A stretch of DNA of 64,000 nucleotides from Bacillota bacterium (lineage in GTDB: Bacteria; Bacillota; UBA4882; UBA8346): assembly GCA_023435225.1 (NCBI GenBank), contig JAEYRX010000024.1, positions 82,982 to 146,981 of the forward strand, in the 5' to 3' direction. The notes under the pieces are model-generated. The model worked only from the letters and a program-made list of their open reading frames with translations, was not told the origin of the DNA and searched no databases. Shown here in pieces: positions 36,873-45,314 of this stretch. The position numbers and the translations under genes are program-made. Within the stretch, counting starts at the first letter, position 1, and every line of letters starts with the position of its first letter.

Positions 36873-37613
36873 ATGCGACCAAAAAAATCCTTACTTATAA
36901 TATTACTATTGTTAGCGGTAATAATTTTTTCGCAATCCGTAGGTTTTGCCGCTTCATTTTTCGATTCGTTGGCTTTGGGCTTGGAGAAAGACCTTGGACG
37001 CAGTAATTATCAAAGTATAACCTCTGAGAAGACGGTAGTTGAGCTTCCTCCGGCTCAAGCCAACAATTTGAACGATATGTTTAAACGGCTTGTTAGTAAA
37101 TGCAGCCGTAGAAAAGAATTGGACTTCAAATTAACCGTTATAAAAGACGATAGTGTTAATGCCTTTGCTTTGCCGGGAGGATATGTTTTTGTTAATACCG
37201 GATTATTATCTTACGTTAAAAGTGATGGTGAGCTGGCAGGAGTTATTGGTCACGAAATCGCTCATATAGACCGGAAGCATAGTATGGATGCCATTTACCG
37301 GGCTGTAGGACTTTCTTTTATAATAGGTTTATTATTAAATAATGAAAGCGATGAAAAACGCAGAGAACAAATGGCTACCTTAGCATCTATATCATTAAGC
37401 TTGGTCCAATTAGGATATAGCCGTGGAGCTGAGTTTGAAGCTGATGAGTATGGAGTAAAGTTCATGCAGAAAGCCGGTTATAATAAACAGGACATTCTTA
37501 ATTTTTGGCAGCGTTTTTTAAAACAAAACGGAGATAATCCATCGGCATTAGCGCTTTTTTCAACCCATCCTCCTACCAAAGACAGGATTAAGCGGATAGA
37601 AGCATTACCTTAA
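36873..37613 (+). CDS. Secreted/membrane M48-family zinc metalloprotease
   Basis: 246-residue protein with an N-terminal signal or anchor sequence (LLIILLLLAVIIFSQSVGFA) and the zinc motif GHEIAH (HExxH) at about residue 127, with the third-ligand Glu region EFEADEYGVKFM further on. It resembles the BepA/HtpX-type M48 proteases that work outside the cytoplasm. ATG 36873 follows GGGAGG at 36862-36867 and begins 1 bp after the dehydrogenase TGA (36869-36871). Confidence 0.86.
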   Translation: MRPKKSLLIILLLLAVIIFSQSVGFAASFFDSLALGLEKDLGRSNYQSITSEKTVVELPPAQANNLNDMFKRLVSKCSRRKELDFKLTVIKDDSVNAFALPGGYVFVNTGLLSYVKSDGELAGVIGHEIAHIDRKHSMDAIYRAVGLSFIIGLLLNNESDEKRREQMATLASISLSLVQLGYSRGAEFEADEYGVKFMQKAGYNKQDILNFWQRFLKQNGDNPSALALFSTHPPTKDRIKRIEALP

Positions 37614-37786
37614 GGTAATAGGCGTTAGGCACTAGGCATTAGAAAAAACTAATACTCTAATAAAATTAGCATAGGTTATAGACTTTATAGTATTTTATAT
37701 TATTGTGAATTAGGCTCTCGGAAATGGCTGAATAACTATTGCCTTATGCCTAATGCCTATCTTAATGGAACAATATATTTTCGTCC
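37614..37786. repeat. Gap with inverted AGGCATTAGGCA-type repeats
   Basis: TAGGCGTTAGGCACTAGGCATTAG (in parts) near 37619-37641 is inverted near 37741-37760 as GCCTTATGCCTAATGCCTAT. The family recurs in the pheS-pheT gap. Confidence 0.6.
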
Positions 37787-37798
37787 TTGGAGGCTGAA

Positions 37799-38599
37799 TT
37801 GATTACTAGTAATTCCAATAATTTAATTAAATTGGTAAGCAGTTTGCACAATAAAAAAGGGCGCCAGGAGCACAAGCTATATTTAGCCGAGGGAATTCAT
37901 CTGGTTCAAGAGGCATTATTATCGAAGGCGCCGGTGAAGTATTTTTTTTGGTCACCCAAGCTTACTACTACCAATGAAGGAAGAGAATTATTAGAGGCTA
38001 TCCAAGGTAAATTTGAAGGTTATGAAGTTAGTGATTCTGTTTTGGGAAAAATTTGTGAAACCCAGAATCCCCAGGGAATTATTGCGGTCATTAGTATTCC
38101 CGATCAAACTGTTCTCGATTTAACCGGATTCAATTTGGGAGTGATTATTGATGGTCTTCAGGACCCCGGAAATGTTGGAACTATTATCAGGACAGCTTGG
38201 GCTGGCGCTTTAGACGGGTTATTGATGACTCCGGAAACGGCTGACCCTTTTCAGGGAAAAGTAGTCCGGGCAAGTATGGGCGGGATTTTTCACCAATTTA
38301 TTCACCAAAACCTAGCATCGAATATTATTATGGCTGAAGCGAAAAGAAAAGGAGTCCAAATTGTAGCTGGTGATGTCAATGCGGAGGAAGTTTATTATGA
38401 TTGTGATCTAACTCTTCCAACCTTATTATTGATCGGAAATGAAGGCCGGGGGTTAAAGGGAGACTGGGAAAAAAATTCTATAAAAAAGGTTTTTATTCCG
38501 CTGCCGGGAAAGGCGGAATCCCTTAATGTATCGGTATCGGCCGGCATTTTGATTTATGAAGCTATTCGGCAACGCTCTATGAGCTTTTTACGGTGTTAG
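37799..38599 (+). CDS. TrmH/SpoU-family RNA 2'-O-methyltransferase
   Basis: 267 residues with the SPOUT trefoil fold. An N-terminal substrate-binding domain (KLVSSLHNKKGRQEH, LYLAEGIHLVQEALL) precedes the SpoU methylase domain. Motif blocks are VIIDGLQDPGNVGTIIRTAW, LLIGNEGRGLKGDW and IPLPGKAESLNVSVSAGILI. It probably methylates a ribose in rRNA; the exact nucleotide is not known. TTG 37799 follows TGGAGG at 37788-37793. It lies before the pheST leader, its usual place in Clostridia. Confidence 0.92.
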   Translation: MITSNSNNLIKLVSSLHNKKGRQEHKLYLAEGIHLVQEALLSKAPVKYFFWSPKLTTTNEGRELLEAIQGKFEGYEVSDSVLGKICETQNPQGIIAVISIPDQTVLDLTGFNLGVIIDGLQDPGNVGTIIRTAWAGALDGLLMTPETADPFQGKVVRASMGGIFHQFIHQNLASNIIMAEAKRKGVQIVAGDVNAEEVYYDCDLTLPTLLLIGNEGRGLKGDWEKNSIKKVFIPLPGKAESLNVSVSAGILIYEAIRQRSMSFLRC

Positions 38600-38707
38600 T
38601 TGATTTAAGAGTACTATATGTTGATAGTCACAAGCATACATATTACCATATATGGTGTCACCCGTTCAAATTAAGGTTACAACGTAAAAAGCTTTTATTA
38701 AGACCTC

Positions 38708-38736
38708 TTGTAAAAGTTAATCGGCTTTGATATAAT
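38708..38736 (+). promoter_or_regulatory. pheS: Promoter of the pheST leader transcript
   Basis: TTGTAA at 38708-38713, a 17-bp spacer, then a perfect TATAAT at 38731-38736. The predicted start near 38743 gives a leader of about 560 nt before pheS. Confidence 0.72.
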
Positions 38737-38749
38737 AATGGTAGGCTTT

Positions 38750-38858
38750 GCGGTGACCGTTTTCACGACAACAGTCAGTGAAAAAGGGGATGATATTGAG
38801 TGACATTGTCTGCGGATTTTTTTTGGAAAGTCTTTGAGACCACGGGTTCTATCACCGC
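38750..38858 (+). other. Structured leader segment with tiny Phe-Phe open frame
   Basis: Lies between the promoter and the T-box. GCGGTGA (38750-38756) pairs with TCACCGC (38852-38858), enclosing a TTTTCAC/GTGAAAA hairpin near 38760-38783. A 13-codon frame (TTG 38796, stop 38835-38837) has GGGG six bases upstream and reads SDIVCGFFLESL after the start. An ATG at 38790 is in the same frame. A leader peptide role is speculative. Confidence 0.35.
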
Positions 38859-38926
38859 CTATTTAATTTACCGCGAAATTGTGAAAACGAGTTTAATTTA
38901 GTATTGCTTTTTTTCATATTTAAAAG

Positions 38927-39197
38927 GTGATGACAGAGGAAAGTACCGCAATTGGAAAGGTTACAGGGAGAAAGGCCTTGACTGAAATCCTTTCCCGGAC
39001 CATTGCAGGGAAGTTCCCTCTTGAACTGTAGGCTGAACTTGTAGTCTTCTATTGATTTAGCTGCTACATAGTAGGCTGCGACGGATCTCCACCGTTACCG
39101 GGGGGGAGTATCGGACTTTGGTCCCGTACTTTTTATTGTTTTATTTGGGTGGTTTGCGAAACTAACCTTTCGTCCCGATTGGGATGGAAGGTTTTTT
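38927..39197 (+). promoter_or_regulatory. pheS: T-box riboswitch, phenylalanine type
   Basis: Senses uncharged tRNA-Phe. Stem I has the AG-bulge and TGACTGAAA loop elements (about 38963-38990). The specifier is TTC at 39014-39016 in a GAAGTTC...TTGAACTG context. A GTAGGCTGCGACGG/CCACCGTTACC stem lies near 39069-39100. The T-box itself, GGGTGGTTTGCGAAAC, begins at 39148 and presents TGGT to pair with the tRNA ACCA end. The terminator hairpin is AACCTT...AAGGTT followed by six T (about 39164-39197). Uncharged tRNA would favour the antiterminator and so pheST expression. Confidence 0.85.
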
Positions 39198-39304
39198 GTT
39201 TTTAATAGTTAATTTTTTTAGGCAAAGGAGACAGTATTTTAGGAGCCTGGAGTCTGTAGTGTACGTAAAACTTTGTGGTTATTAAAATGTTGGGGGTTTA
39301 AGCG

Positions 39305-40324
39305 ATGAAAGAACAGTTGGAACGGTTAAGAGTTGAGGCTCTTAATGAGATTAAAGCCGCTTCGGATAGCGCCGTCTTAAATGAGATTAGAGTTAAATAT
39401 TTAGGGAAAAAAGGTTCTTTAACGGCAATTTTAAGAGGCATGGGAGGTCTTCCGCCGGAAGAACGTCCGGTAATTGGAGAACTGGTAAATCAAGTTCGCC
39501 AAAGCATTGAAGATTTGATCGCCGACCGGGACCGGCTAATCAGTGAAAAAGAACAGGAATTAAAACTAACCCGGGAAGAATTGGACATTTTTTTACCGGG
39601 AAGGAAACCGCTGGTTGGACATGGGCACCCTTTACAACTGGTTCTGGAAGAAATCGAAGAGATTTTTTTGGGACTTGGTTTTACGATTGCCGGAGGCCCG
39701 GAGATTGAGACCGATTATTATAATTTTGAAGCTCTTAATTTGCCGCCGGAACATCCGGCCCGGGATATGCATGATTCATTATATATTACTCCGGAAATTT
39801 TATTACGTACCCAAACTTCACCGGTACAGGTTCGGACGATGGAGAAAAATTGTCCGAAGCCGATTCGAATCATCGCTCCGGGTAGGGTTTACCGTCGGGA
39901 TGCTTTAGATGCCAGCCATTCACCTATGTTTATCCAGGTTGAAGGATTGGCTATAGATAAAGGGATTACGTTTGGAGACTTGAAAGGTGTTCTGACCATT
40001 TTTGCTAAAAAACTTTTTGGGGAAGACCGGCAAATCAGGTTGCGTCCCAGCTTTTTCCCATTTACCGAGCCCAGTACGGAGGTTGATGTCTCCTGTGGCT
40101 GTGGTGGAAAAGGTTGCCGGGTATGTAAGGGGACCGGCTGGTTGGAGGTTTTGGGCGCCGGCTCCGTACATCCAAGAGTCTTGGAGATGTCCGGCTATAA
40201 TCCGGAAGAAGTATCCGGTTTCGCTTTCGGAATGGGTGTCGAACGAATTGCGATGCTTAAATATGACATAAAAGATATCCGGATTTTCTATGAGAACGAC
40301 CAGAGGTTTTTGGCGCAATTCTAA
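39305..40324 (+). CDS. pheS: Phenylalanyl-tRNA synthetase alpha subunit
   Basis: Catalytic subunit of PheRS (alpha2beta2), which charges tRNA-Phe. 339 residues with an N-terminal coiled coil for tRNA binding, then class II motifs: motif 2 in PGRVYRRDALDASHSPMF and motif 3 in GFAFGMGVERIAMLKY. HPLQLVLEEIEEIFLGLGF and FTEPSTEVDV are typical. ATG 39305 lies just after a GGGGGTTTAAGCG ribosome site. Controlled by the T-box. Confidence 0.97.
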   Translation: MKEQLERLRVEALNEIKAASDSAVLNEIRVKYLGKKGSLTAILRGMGGLPPEERPVIGELVNQVRQSIEDLIADRDRLISEKEQELKLTREELDIFLPGRKPLVGHGHPLQLVLEEIEEIFLGLGFTIAGGPEIETDYYNFEALNLPPEHPARDMHDSLYITPEILLRTQTSPVQVRTMEKNCPKPIRIIAPGRVYRRDALDASHSPMFIQVEGLAIDKGITFGDLKGVLTIFAKKLFGEDRQIRLRPSFFPFTEPSTEVDVSCGCGGKGCRVCKGTGWLEVLGAGSVHPRVLEMSGYNPEEVSGFAFGMGVERIAMLKYDIKDIRIFYENDQRFLAQF

Positions 40325-40485
40325 TTTAAACAGGCAATAGGCAGGCATTAGGAAATGCTTGGTTAAAAAGTTAGGCCTCACTTACTTTGATATAAATTGG
40401 CTTCAGAGACTAAACGGATATTACTATTGCCTATCGCCTGTTGCCTCTTGCCTAACATTCAGTTCAACCCAATTTTGATATTGTT
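40325..40485. repeat. pheS-pheT gap with inverted AGGCAATAGGCA repeats
   Basis: AGGCAATAGGCAGGCATTAGG near 40334-40354 (in parts) is complementary to CCTATCGCCTGTTGCCTCTTG near 40432-40453. It would form a long hairpin between the two PheRS genes, which are usually nearly contiguous. Confidence 0.6.
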
Positions 40486-40500
40486 TTGGAGGAGATATAT

Positions 40501-42915
40501 ATGCGTGTATCGTTTGAATGGTTGCATGATTATTTAGATATTGATATTCCGGCAACGGAGTTGGCGGAGAAACTTACAATGGCCGGTATTGCAGTGGAGG
40601 AGATTGAAGATCAGGCTGAGCAGTATAAAGGGATTGTTGTTGCTAAAATTATTTCGCTGGAAAAACATGTCCAAGCCGATAATCTGTTGGTAGTTAAAGT
40701 CGATGCCGGCGCTTATGGGGAAAAACAATTGATAACTGCAGCTAAAAACCTTAAAGTGAATGATTTTATCCCGTTAGCTTTACCGGAAACTATTTTACCC
40801 AATGGTAAAACCATTGAAGAAATGAATTTTAAAGGAGTTTTATCGCAGGGTATGTTATGTTCCGGAGCGGAACTCGGTTTGGAGAAAGAATCGACCGGAA
40901 TTTGGGTTTTTGATCCGGCTGAAAAATCCTTAAAAACCGGAATGGCTGTAGCAGAGGTACTGGGAGCTACCGATCAAGTATTAGTCTTGGAATTAACGGC
41001 TAATCGTTCCGATTGTCTGGGTATGATCGGAGTAGCCCGGGAAGCAGCGGCAATCTTAGGTAAGGAATTTAAAATCAAACCGATTGAACTTAAGGAAACA
41101 AGCGGACCGGTAACCGAACAAGCTAAAATTGAAATTATTGACGCTGATCTTTGTCCCAGATATGCAGCCCGGGTGGTCAATAATGTTAAAATAGGGCCTT
41201 CTCCCGAATGGATGCAAAACCGGTTGATTGCCGCCGGGGTGCGGCCAATCAATAATATTGTCGATATCACCAACTATGTAATGTTGGAATATAACCAACC
41301 TCTCCATGCTTTTGATCTGGATTATATCGCCGGACATCATATAAAAGTGCGCCGGGCGGCAGCCGGGGAAAAACTGACCACCCTTGATGAGGTGGAACGG
41401 AATTTTTCAGCCGGGGAGCTTTTGATCGCTGACCCTGAAAGTGGTTTATGCGTAGCCGGGGTGATGGGCGGATGCACTAGTGAGGTTACCGACAACACTG
41501 TAAACTTACTACTTGAGGCTGCTTATTTTAATCCGATTAGTATCCGAAAAACAGCTAAAAAACTGGGTATGAAAACCGAAGCTTCACTGCGTTTTGAAAG
41601 AGGGATTGACCCTAATGGAGTGATAAATGCTTTAAACCGGGCTGTTCAATTAGTTGAAGAACTGCGAGCCGGTGAGGTTGCCAAAGGTTATATCGATCAA
41701 TATCCGAAACCAATCAATCCGTTGACTATCGAAACTAATTCCCAACGGATTAACGATTGGCTGGGGACTGATTTACCGGTTGCGACAATTAGGGAACTGC
41801 TGGAGAGGGTTACTTTTAAAGTGAAGACAGAGGGTGAACAACTGCAGGTAACGGTGCCGACTTATCGCCAGGATGTAACCAGAATGGCGGATTTGACAGA
41901 AGAAGTCGCCCGGTTGTATGGATACAATCAGATACCGACGACTATTCCTGAGAGTAAGCAGGTGGGGGAACTTACTCCCTTCCAAAAACTACAGTTGAAA
42001 TGTAGAAATTTACTACAGGGGGCTGGTTTATCCGAAGTTATGACCTATAGTCTTTATTCGAAGGCGACTGCCGGTCGATTAGGAATAACCGAATCCGACT
42101 CCTTGGCTAAAACAATTGACTTAATGATACCGCTAAGTGAGGAACAGGCGGTTATGCGTACCAATATGGCTCATCATCTTTTGGAGGTATTGGCTTTTAA
42201 CGCCAAACGCCGCCAGTCTGATTTAGCCGTCTTTGAAATAGCCCGGGTTTATTGGCCGAAAACCGGGTCCGTACTGCCGGATGAACCGTTGCATCTAGGA
42301 ATAGGAATGATGGGAAAATTGCGGGGAATCGGCTGGAATCAAAGCCGGGATGAAGCTGATTTTTATGATTTAAAAGGGTATTTAGAGCTTTTGTTTGACA
42401 AACATAGTTGGCCGGCTTTTAATTTGCAACGAACGACCAAACCGTTCCTCCATCCGGGACAGGGGGCCGATATTTATGTTAAAGAGCATTATGTTGGCTA
42501 TCTTGGACAGATTCATCCCCGGATCCAGGATGAATATGAGCTAAATAAAAAGGCCTACATTATGGAGCTGGATTTGACTATTCTGGATGGGATCCAAAAG
42601 GCGGCCGATGTTGCATTTGAGCCTTTGCCGAAGTTCCCAGCGGTTCAAAGGGATTTGGCGTTGGTGGTTTCTAAGACGATCACTGCGCAGAGTATAACTA
42701 ACCGGATTAAGGAAATAGTCGGCGAAATGGTGGAACGGGTTGATTTATTCGATGTCTATCAAGGCGAACAGGTCACCGAGGGTATGCGCAGTCTGGCCTT
42801 TAGTATAACCTACCGTTCAAAGGAGCGGACCTTAAGCGATAATGAAGTGAATCAAATCCAGGAGAAATTGTTGAAACAGTTGAATGAAGAGTATGGGGCG
42901 GTAATAAGGGGATAG
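40501..42915 (+). CDS. pheT: Phenylalanyl-tRNA synthetase beta subunit
   Basis: Beta subunit of PheRS, about 804 residues. Order: N-terminal B1 domain with an EMAP/OB-like tRNA-binding fold (about residues 40-150), the B3/B4 editing region with NRSDCLGMIGVAREAAAILG and VMGGCTSEV, B5 with a winged-helix-like fold, the pseudo-catalytic core, and a C-terminal ferredoxin-fold anticodon-binding domain (YQGEQVTEGMRSLAFSITYR). ATG 40501 follows TTGGAGG; an in-frame TTG at 40486 is upstream of the ribosome site. Probably cotranscribed with pheS across a 176-bp repeat-bearing gap. Confidence 0.97.
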   Translation: MRVSFEWLHDYLDIDIPATELAEKLTMAGIAVEEIEDQAEQYKGIVVAKIISLEKHVQADNLLVVKVDAGAYGEKQLITAAKNLKVNDFIPLALPETILPNGKTIEEMNFKGVLSQGMLCSGAELGLEKESTGIWVFDPAEKSLKTGMAVAEVLGATDQVLVLELTANRSDCLGMIGVAREAAAILGKEFKIKPIELKETSGPVTEQAKIEIIDADLCPRYAARVVNNVKIGPSPEWMQNRLIAAGVRPINNIVDITNYVMLEYNQPLHAFDLDYIAGHHIKVRRAAAGEKLTTLDEVERNFSAGELLIADPESGLCVAGVMGGCTSEVTDNTVNLLLEAAYFNPISIRKTAKKLGMKTEASLRFERGIDPNGVINALNRAVQLVEELRAGEVAKGYIDQYPKPINPLTIETNSQRINDWLGTDLPVATIRELLERVTFKVKTEGEQLQVTVPTYRQDVTRMADLTEEVARLYGYNQIPTTIPESKQVGELTPFQKLQLKCRNLLQGAGLSEVMTYSLYSKATAGRLGITESDSLAKTIDLMIPLSEEQAVMRTNMAHHLLEVLAFNAKRRQSDLAVFEIARVYWPKTGSVLPDEPLHLGIGMMGKLRGIGWNQSRDEADFYDLKGYLELLFDKHSWPAFNLQRTTKPFLHPGQGADIYVKEHYVGYLGQIHPRIQDEYELNKKAYIMELDLTILDGIQKAADVAFEPLPKFPAVQRDLALVVSKTITAQSITNRIKEIVGEMVERVDLFDVYQGEQVTEGMRSLAFSITYRSKERTLSDNEVNQIQEKLLKQLNEEYGAVIRG

Positions 42916-42917
42916 TA

Positions 42918-43140
42918 TTTTTAATCCTGTTAATCCAGTTAATCCTATCTATTTAAAATCCTTATTTTAGACAGGATTTACACGGATTAATATGGATTTT
43001 AAAATCAATAAATCATTAAGATCTAATCCGTGTCAATCCACTAAATCCGTGTTAATCCGTGTATAGTTCTTTTATTTAGACTAATTTGTATGCCTATTTA
43101 TTAGACAGGATTTACACAGATGAACACGGATTTTAAAATG
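42918..43140. repeat. ACACGGATT-type inverted repeat cluster (copy E)
   Basis: Forward units near 42965-42990 and 43105-43130 and inverted units (AATCCGTGTCAATCC) near 43025-43060. It occupies most of the gap after pheT. Confidence 0.78.
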
Positions 43141-43150
43141 GAATTTTGGA

Positions 43151-43250
43151 AATCTTATAACATTCAAAAGTAATACTATGTGTCTTCACACGCCTCCATA
43201 CTCAGGAGTGTGTTTTCGCAAGTATTACTATATTTGAATGCCATAAGATT
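43151..43250. mobile_element. 100-bp palindromic element
   Basis: Ends AATCTTAT and ATAAGATT are perfect inverted repeats. Further arms are ATTCAAA/TTTGAAT and AGTAATACT (43169-43177)/AGTATTACT (43221-43229), and an inner CACAC-CTCC/GGAG-TGTG stem caps it. Possibly a MITE, but no clear target duplication is visible; an RNA element before the next gene is the alternative. Confidence 0.45.
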
Positions 43251-43312
43251 GGTCTATCACTCCATGTTCAGTCATAGATTTAAACAAATGACTAGGACAG
43301 GGGTGTTTTTTT

Positions 43313-44212
43313 ATGACTAAAATATTAACCAAAGAATTTTGGCGGAATATCGATTCCCATCTTTGGAAGGCGGGGATTGCTTGTTTTATTCTTACTGTTT
43401 TTTGGGGGTTAATATCCGTCGGTTTATATTGCTTTGAAGGGCAGAGAAGCTATTTTGAAATCCGGTCGATCCTCAAATTTAAATTAATATTGGCCGGGGT
43501 ATTCTTTCTTGTCAGGTATTTGATGTTTTCCAAGTACCGGAAGTTAGCCTGGTTTAAATGGATATTCTTTTCAATAGTTTTGATAATATTGAGTTCGGAA
43601 AGTATTTCGCTGGTAAAAGCCTTGGAGAGTTCGGTCTATTTGTTGTTAAAAGTGTTGGATGCTTTAGTTTGGGGAGTTTTTAGCGCCGGAATTTTGGAAG
43701 TGTTTGCGGTCTTGATCCGATTTTGGACGGGAATTAAAAAGGTAAATCCGGCGGGTTTGGAGAAGTTATGGAAGGTATTTTGGGATGACATGATGCAGTT
43801 GGGCATCGTCCTGACTTTATTAGCAGCTTTGACATATTATTATTTAAGCAGTTTTTATCTGATGGCTACTTTATTTTACAGTTATTTATTGGCTATACTA
43901 CTAGTAATACCGGGATTATGGCTTTTTTTGTATTTATATTTCAAAGTTACCGGATGGATTAACGAGGATCTTCATTCGTTGGATATTGAGATCGCGCCTT
44001 ACCTTGATTGGAATCAGATGAAAGCCGATCCTGAGTTTTACCAAACAATGCTGTCATTAGATTATTTATTAATGGTCCGTAAGTATTTAACGGAAAAATG
44101 TAGGCCGGTGTTTTCATTGAAGGCTATCTGTTGCTACATTGTCGGCAGCGGGATTATTCTTTGGCTACCTTATGGGCTGGGGTTGATTGTGGAAGTTGGC
44201 AGTTTAAAGTAG
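43313..44212 (+). CDS. Uncharacterised multi-pass membrane protein
   Basis: 299 residues with about six to seven hydrophobic segments, at about residues 18-39, 54-70, 79-98, 105-131, 160-180, 184-210 and 275-293. A charged region at about 212-270 (LDIEIAPYLDWNQMK) separates the last helix from the rest. I do not recognise a family or catalytic motif. GGGGTGTTTTTTT precedes the ATG. Placed between pheT and zapA, with repeats on both sides, it may be a lineage-specific insertion. Confidence 0.7.
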   Translation: MTKILTKEFWRNIDSHLWKAGIACFILTVFWGLISVGLYCFEGQRSYFEIRSILKFKLILAGVFFLVRYLMFSKYRKLAWFKWIFFSIVLIILSSESISLVKALESSVYLLLKVLDALVWGVFSAGILEVFAVLIRFWTGIKKVNPAGLEKLWKVFWDDMMQLGIVLTLLAALTYYYLSSFYLMATLFYSYLLAILLVIPGLWLFLYLYFKVTGWINEDLHSLDIEIAPYLDWNQMKADPEFYQTMLSLDYLLMVRKYLTEKCRPVFSLKAICCYIVGSGIILWLPYGLGLIVEVGSLK

Positions 44213-44269
44213 GCGAAAGATATAAAAATTAAGTATGGCAATAATTATGAGAAACACTAGAAACTGAAA

Positions 44270-44500
44270 GATTTGCCGGATTGGATGATGCGCCGTGAAA
44301 AGCGGCAATCTGCTTCGCTGTTCGGTCGCTCCGGTCCTCGATATACACCAGTATTATCTGCGGTCCTCGCTCGGTCACAGTTCGCATCTTACCGCTTTTG
44401 ACGACGCGAATGAGGAATCAAAGAAGCTCATCCAATCCGGCAAGACTTCATCCCGGCGCACCGCTGTGAAAGCGCCGGATTACAAAGTCTTGCCGTATAG
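44270..44500 (+). repeat. Structured ~215-bp dispersed repeat, copy 1
   Basis: Opens TTTGCCGGATTGGATGATG (44273) and later has CATCCAATCCGGCAAG (about 44430), an inverted match. AAAAGCGG/CCGCTTTT nests inside, and a CGGCGC...GCGCCGG hairpin ends it. Shares most positions with copies at 44993 and 54310. It fills most of the gap 44213-44680. A 69-codon frame inside is not credible as a gene. Confidence 0.85.
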
Positions 44501-44680
44501 GTAAAAAAGGTTTTATTTTTTACTTTCGCTTTTGGCCTCATACTTGTCGATTTTTTACGATTAAATTATTATGGTTAATTGGCCGATATCGATAATGAGG
44601 TATATATGTTGAATTAGAATTTTGAATTCTTCATTTTATATAATTTCGGACAAGCAGTTTTGAAGTGAGGTGTGCGGTGA

Positions 44681-44956
44681 GTGATTATTGAGCGTAGAAA
44701 CTCGGAGAATGATGAAAAAAGGTATATTTATAAGATTATGGGCGAGGAGTATGTTCTCAGGGGGACGGATGATCCGCAATACATGGAAGAAGTAGTGGCT
44801 TATCTGGAGTCTACTTTGGAGCAGATTACCCAAAGTAATCCGAAATTGAACAAGGGACAGGTGGCTATTTTGGCTGCCTTAAAAATTGCGGATGAATTTC
44901 ATAAATTACGTCAAGAATATCAGTACCTGGATGAATTAATGAAAGACGCAAGATAG
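44681..44956 (+). CDS. zapA: Cell division protein ZapA
   Basis: 91-residue FtsZ-ring regulator. The N-terminal beta-hairpin and helix (YIYKIMGEEYVLRGTDDPQY, MEEVVAYLESTLEQI) are followed by a C-terminal coiled coil (AILAALKIADEFHKL, YQYLDELMK) through which ZapA forms tetramers that bundle FtsZ. This fits the Bacillota location between pheT and cvpA. GTG start 44681 with GAGGTG about 9 bp upstream. It is flanked closely by two copies of the 215-bp repeat. Confidence 0.86.
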   Translation: MIIERRNSENDEKRYIYKIMGEEYVLRGTDDPQYMEEVVAYLESTLEQITQSNPKLNKGQVAILAALKIADEFHKLRQEYQYLDELMKDAR

Positions 44957-44992
44957 TTTTTTGAGATAATAAGTTCTGAGGAGAGATGAAAA

Positions 44993-45208
44993 AGTTTTGC
45001 CGGATTTGATGATGCGCCGTGAAAAGCGTCAATATGCTTCGTTGCTCGGTCGTTCCGATACTCAACGTACATTCAGTACGTCTCCGTTTCTCACTCGCTC
45101 GCGCCTTGCATCTTACCGCTTTTGACGACGCGGATGAAAATTCGAAGAAGTTCATCCAATCCGTCAAGAACATCCCGGCGCGTCGCTGTGAAAGCGCCGG
45201 ATGACAAT
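44993..45208 (+). repeat. Structured ~215-bp dispersed repeat, copy 2
   Basis: Same orientation as copies 1 and 3 and more diverged in the middle. Opens TTTTGCCGGATTTGATGATG; GTTCATCCAATCCGTCAAG near 45150-45170 is the inverted partner; ends with GCGTCGCTGTGAAAGCGCCG. It fills most of the gap 44957-45314. Confidence 0.85.
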
Positions 45209-45314
45209 AATTTATGGCTAAAGTTGATCTATTTATTTAAATTTAAAATTTTACTTACAGTGTTTTGGCGAGAATTGTTAATATATATAATTTTGATTAA
45301 GGGGAATTTTTGTA

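Noticed and set aside
38750..38858. A tRNA, SRP RNA or 6S RNA in the pheST leader
   Set aside because: There is no cloverleaf, no GGAAGCAGCC-type SRP loop, and no convincing large-bubble 6S shape. It is left as an unnamed structured leader.
44295..45204. Open frames of 60-70 codons inside the 215-bp repeats (44295-44504, 45019-45204, and minus-strand 54303-54536)
   Set aside because: They lack ribosome sites, the repeat keeps RNA-like pairing rather than a protein pattern, and the frame used differs between copies.
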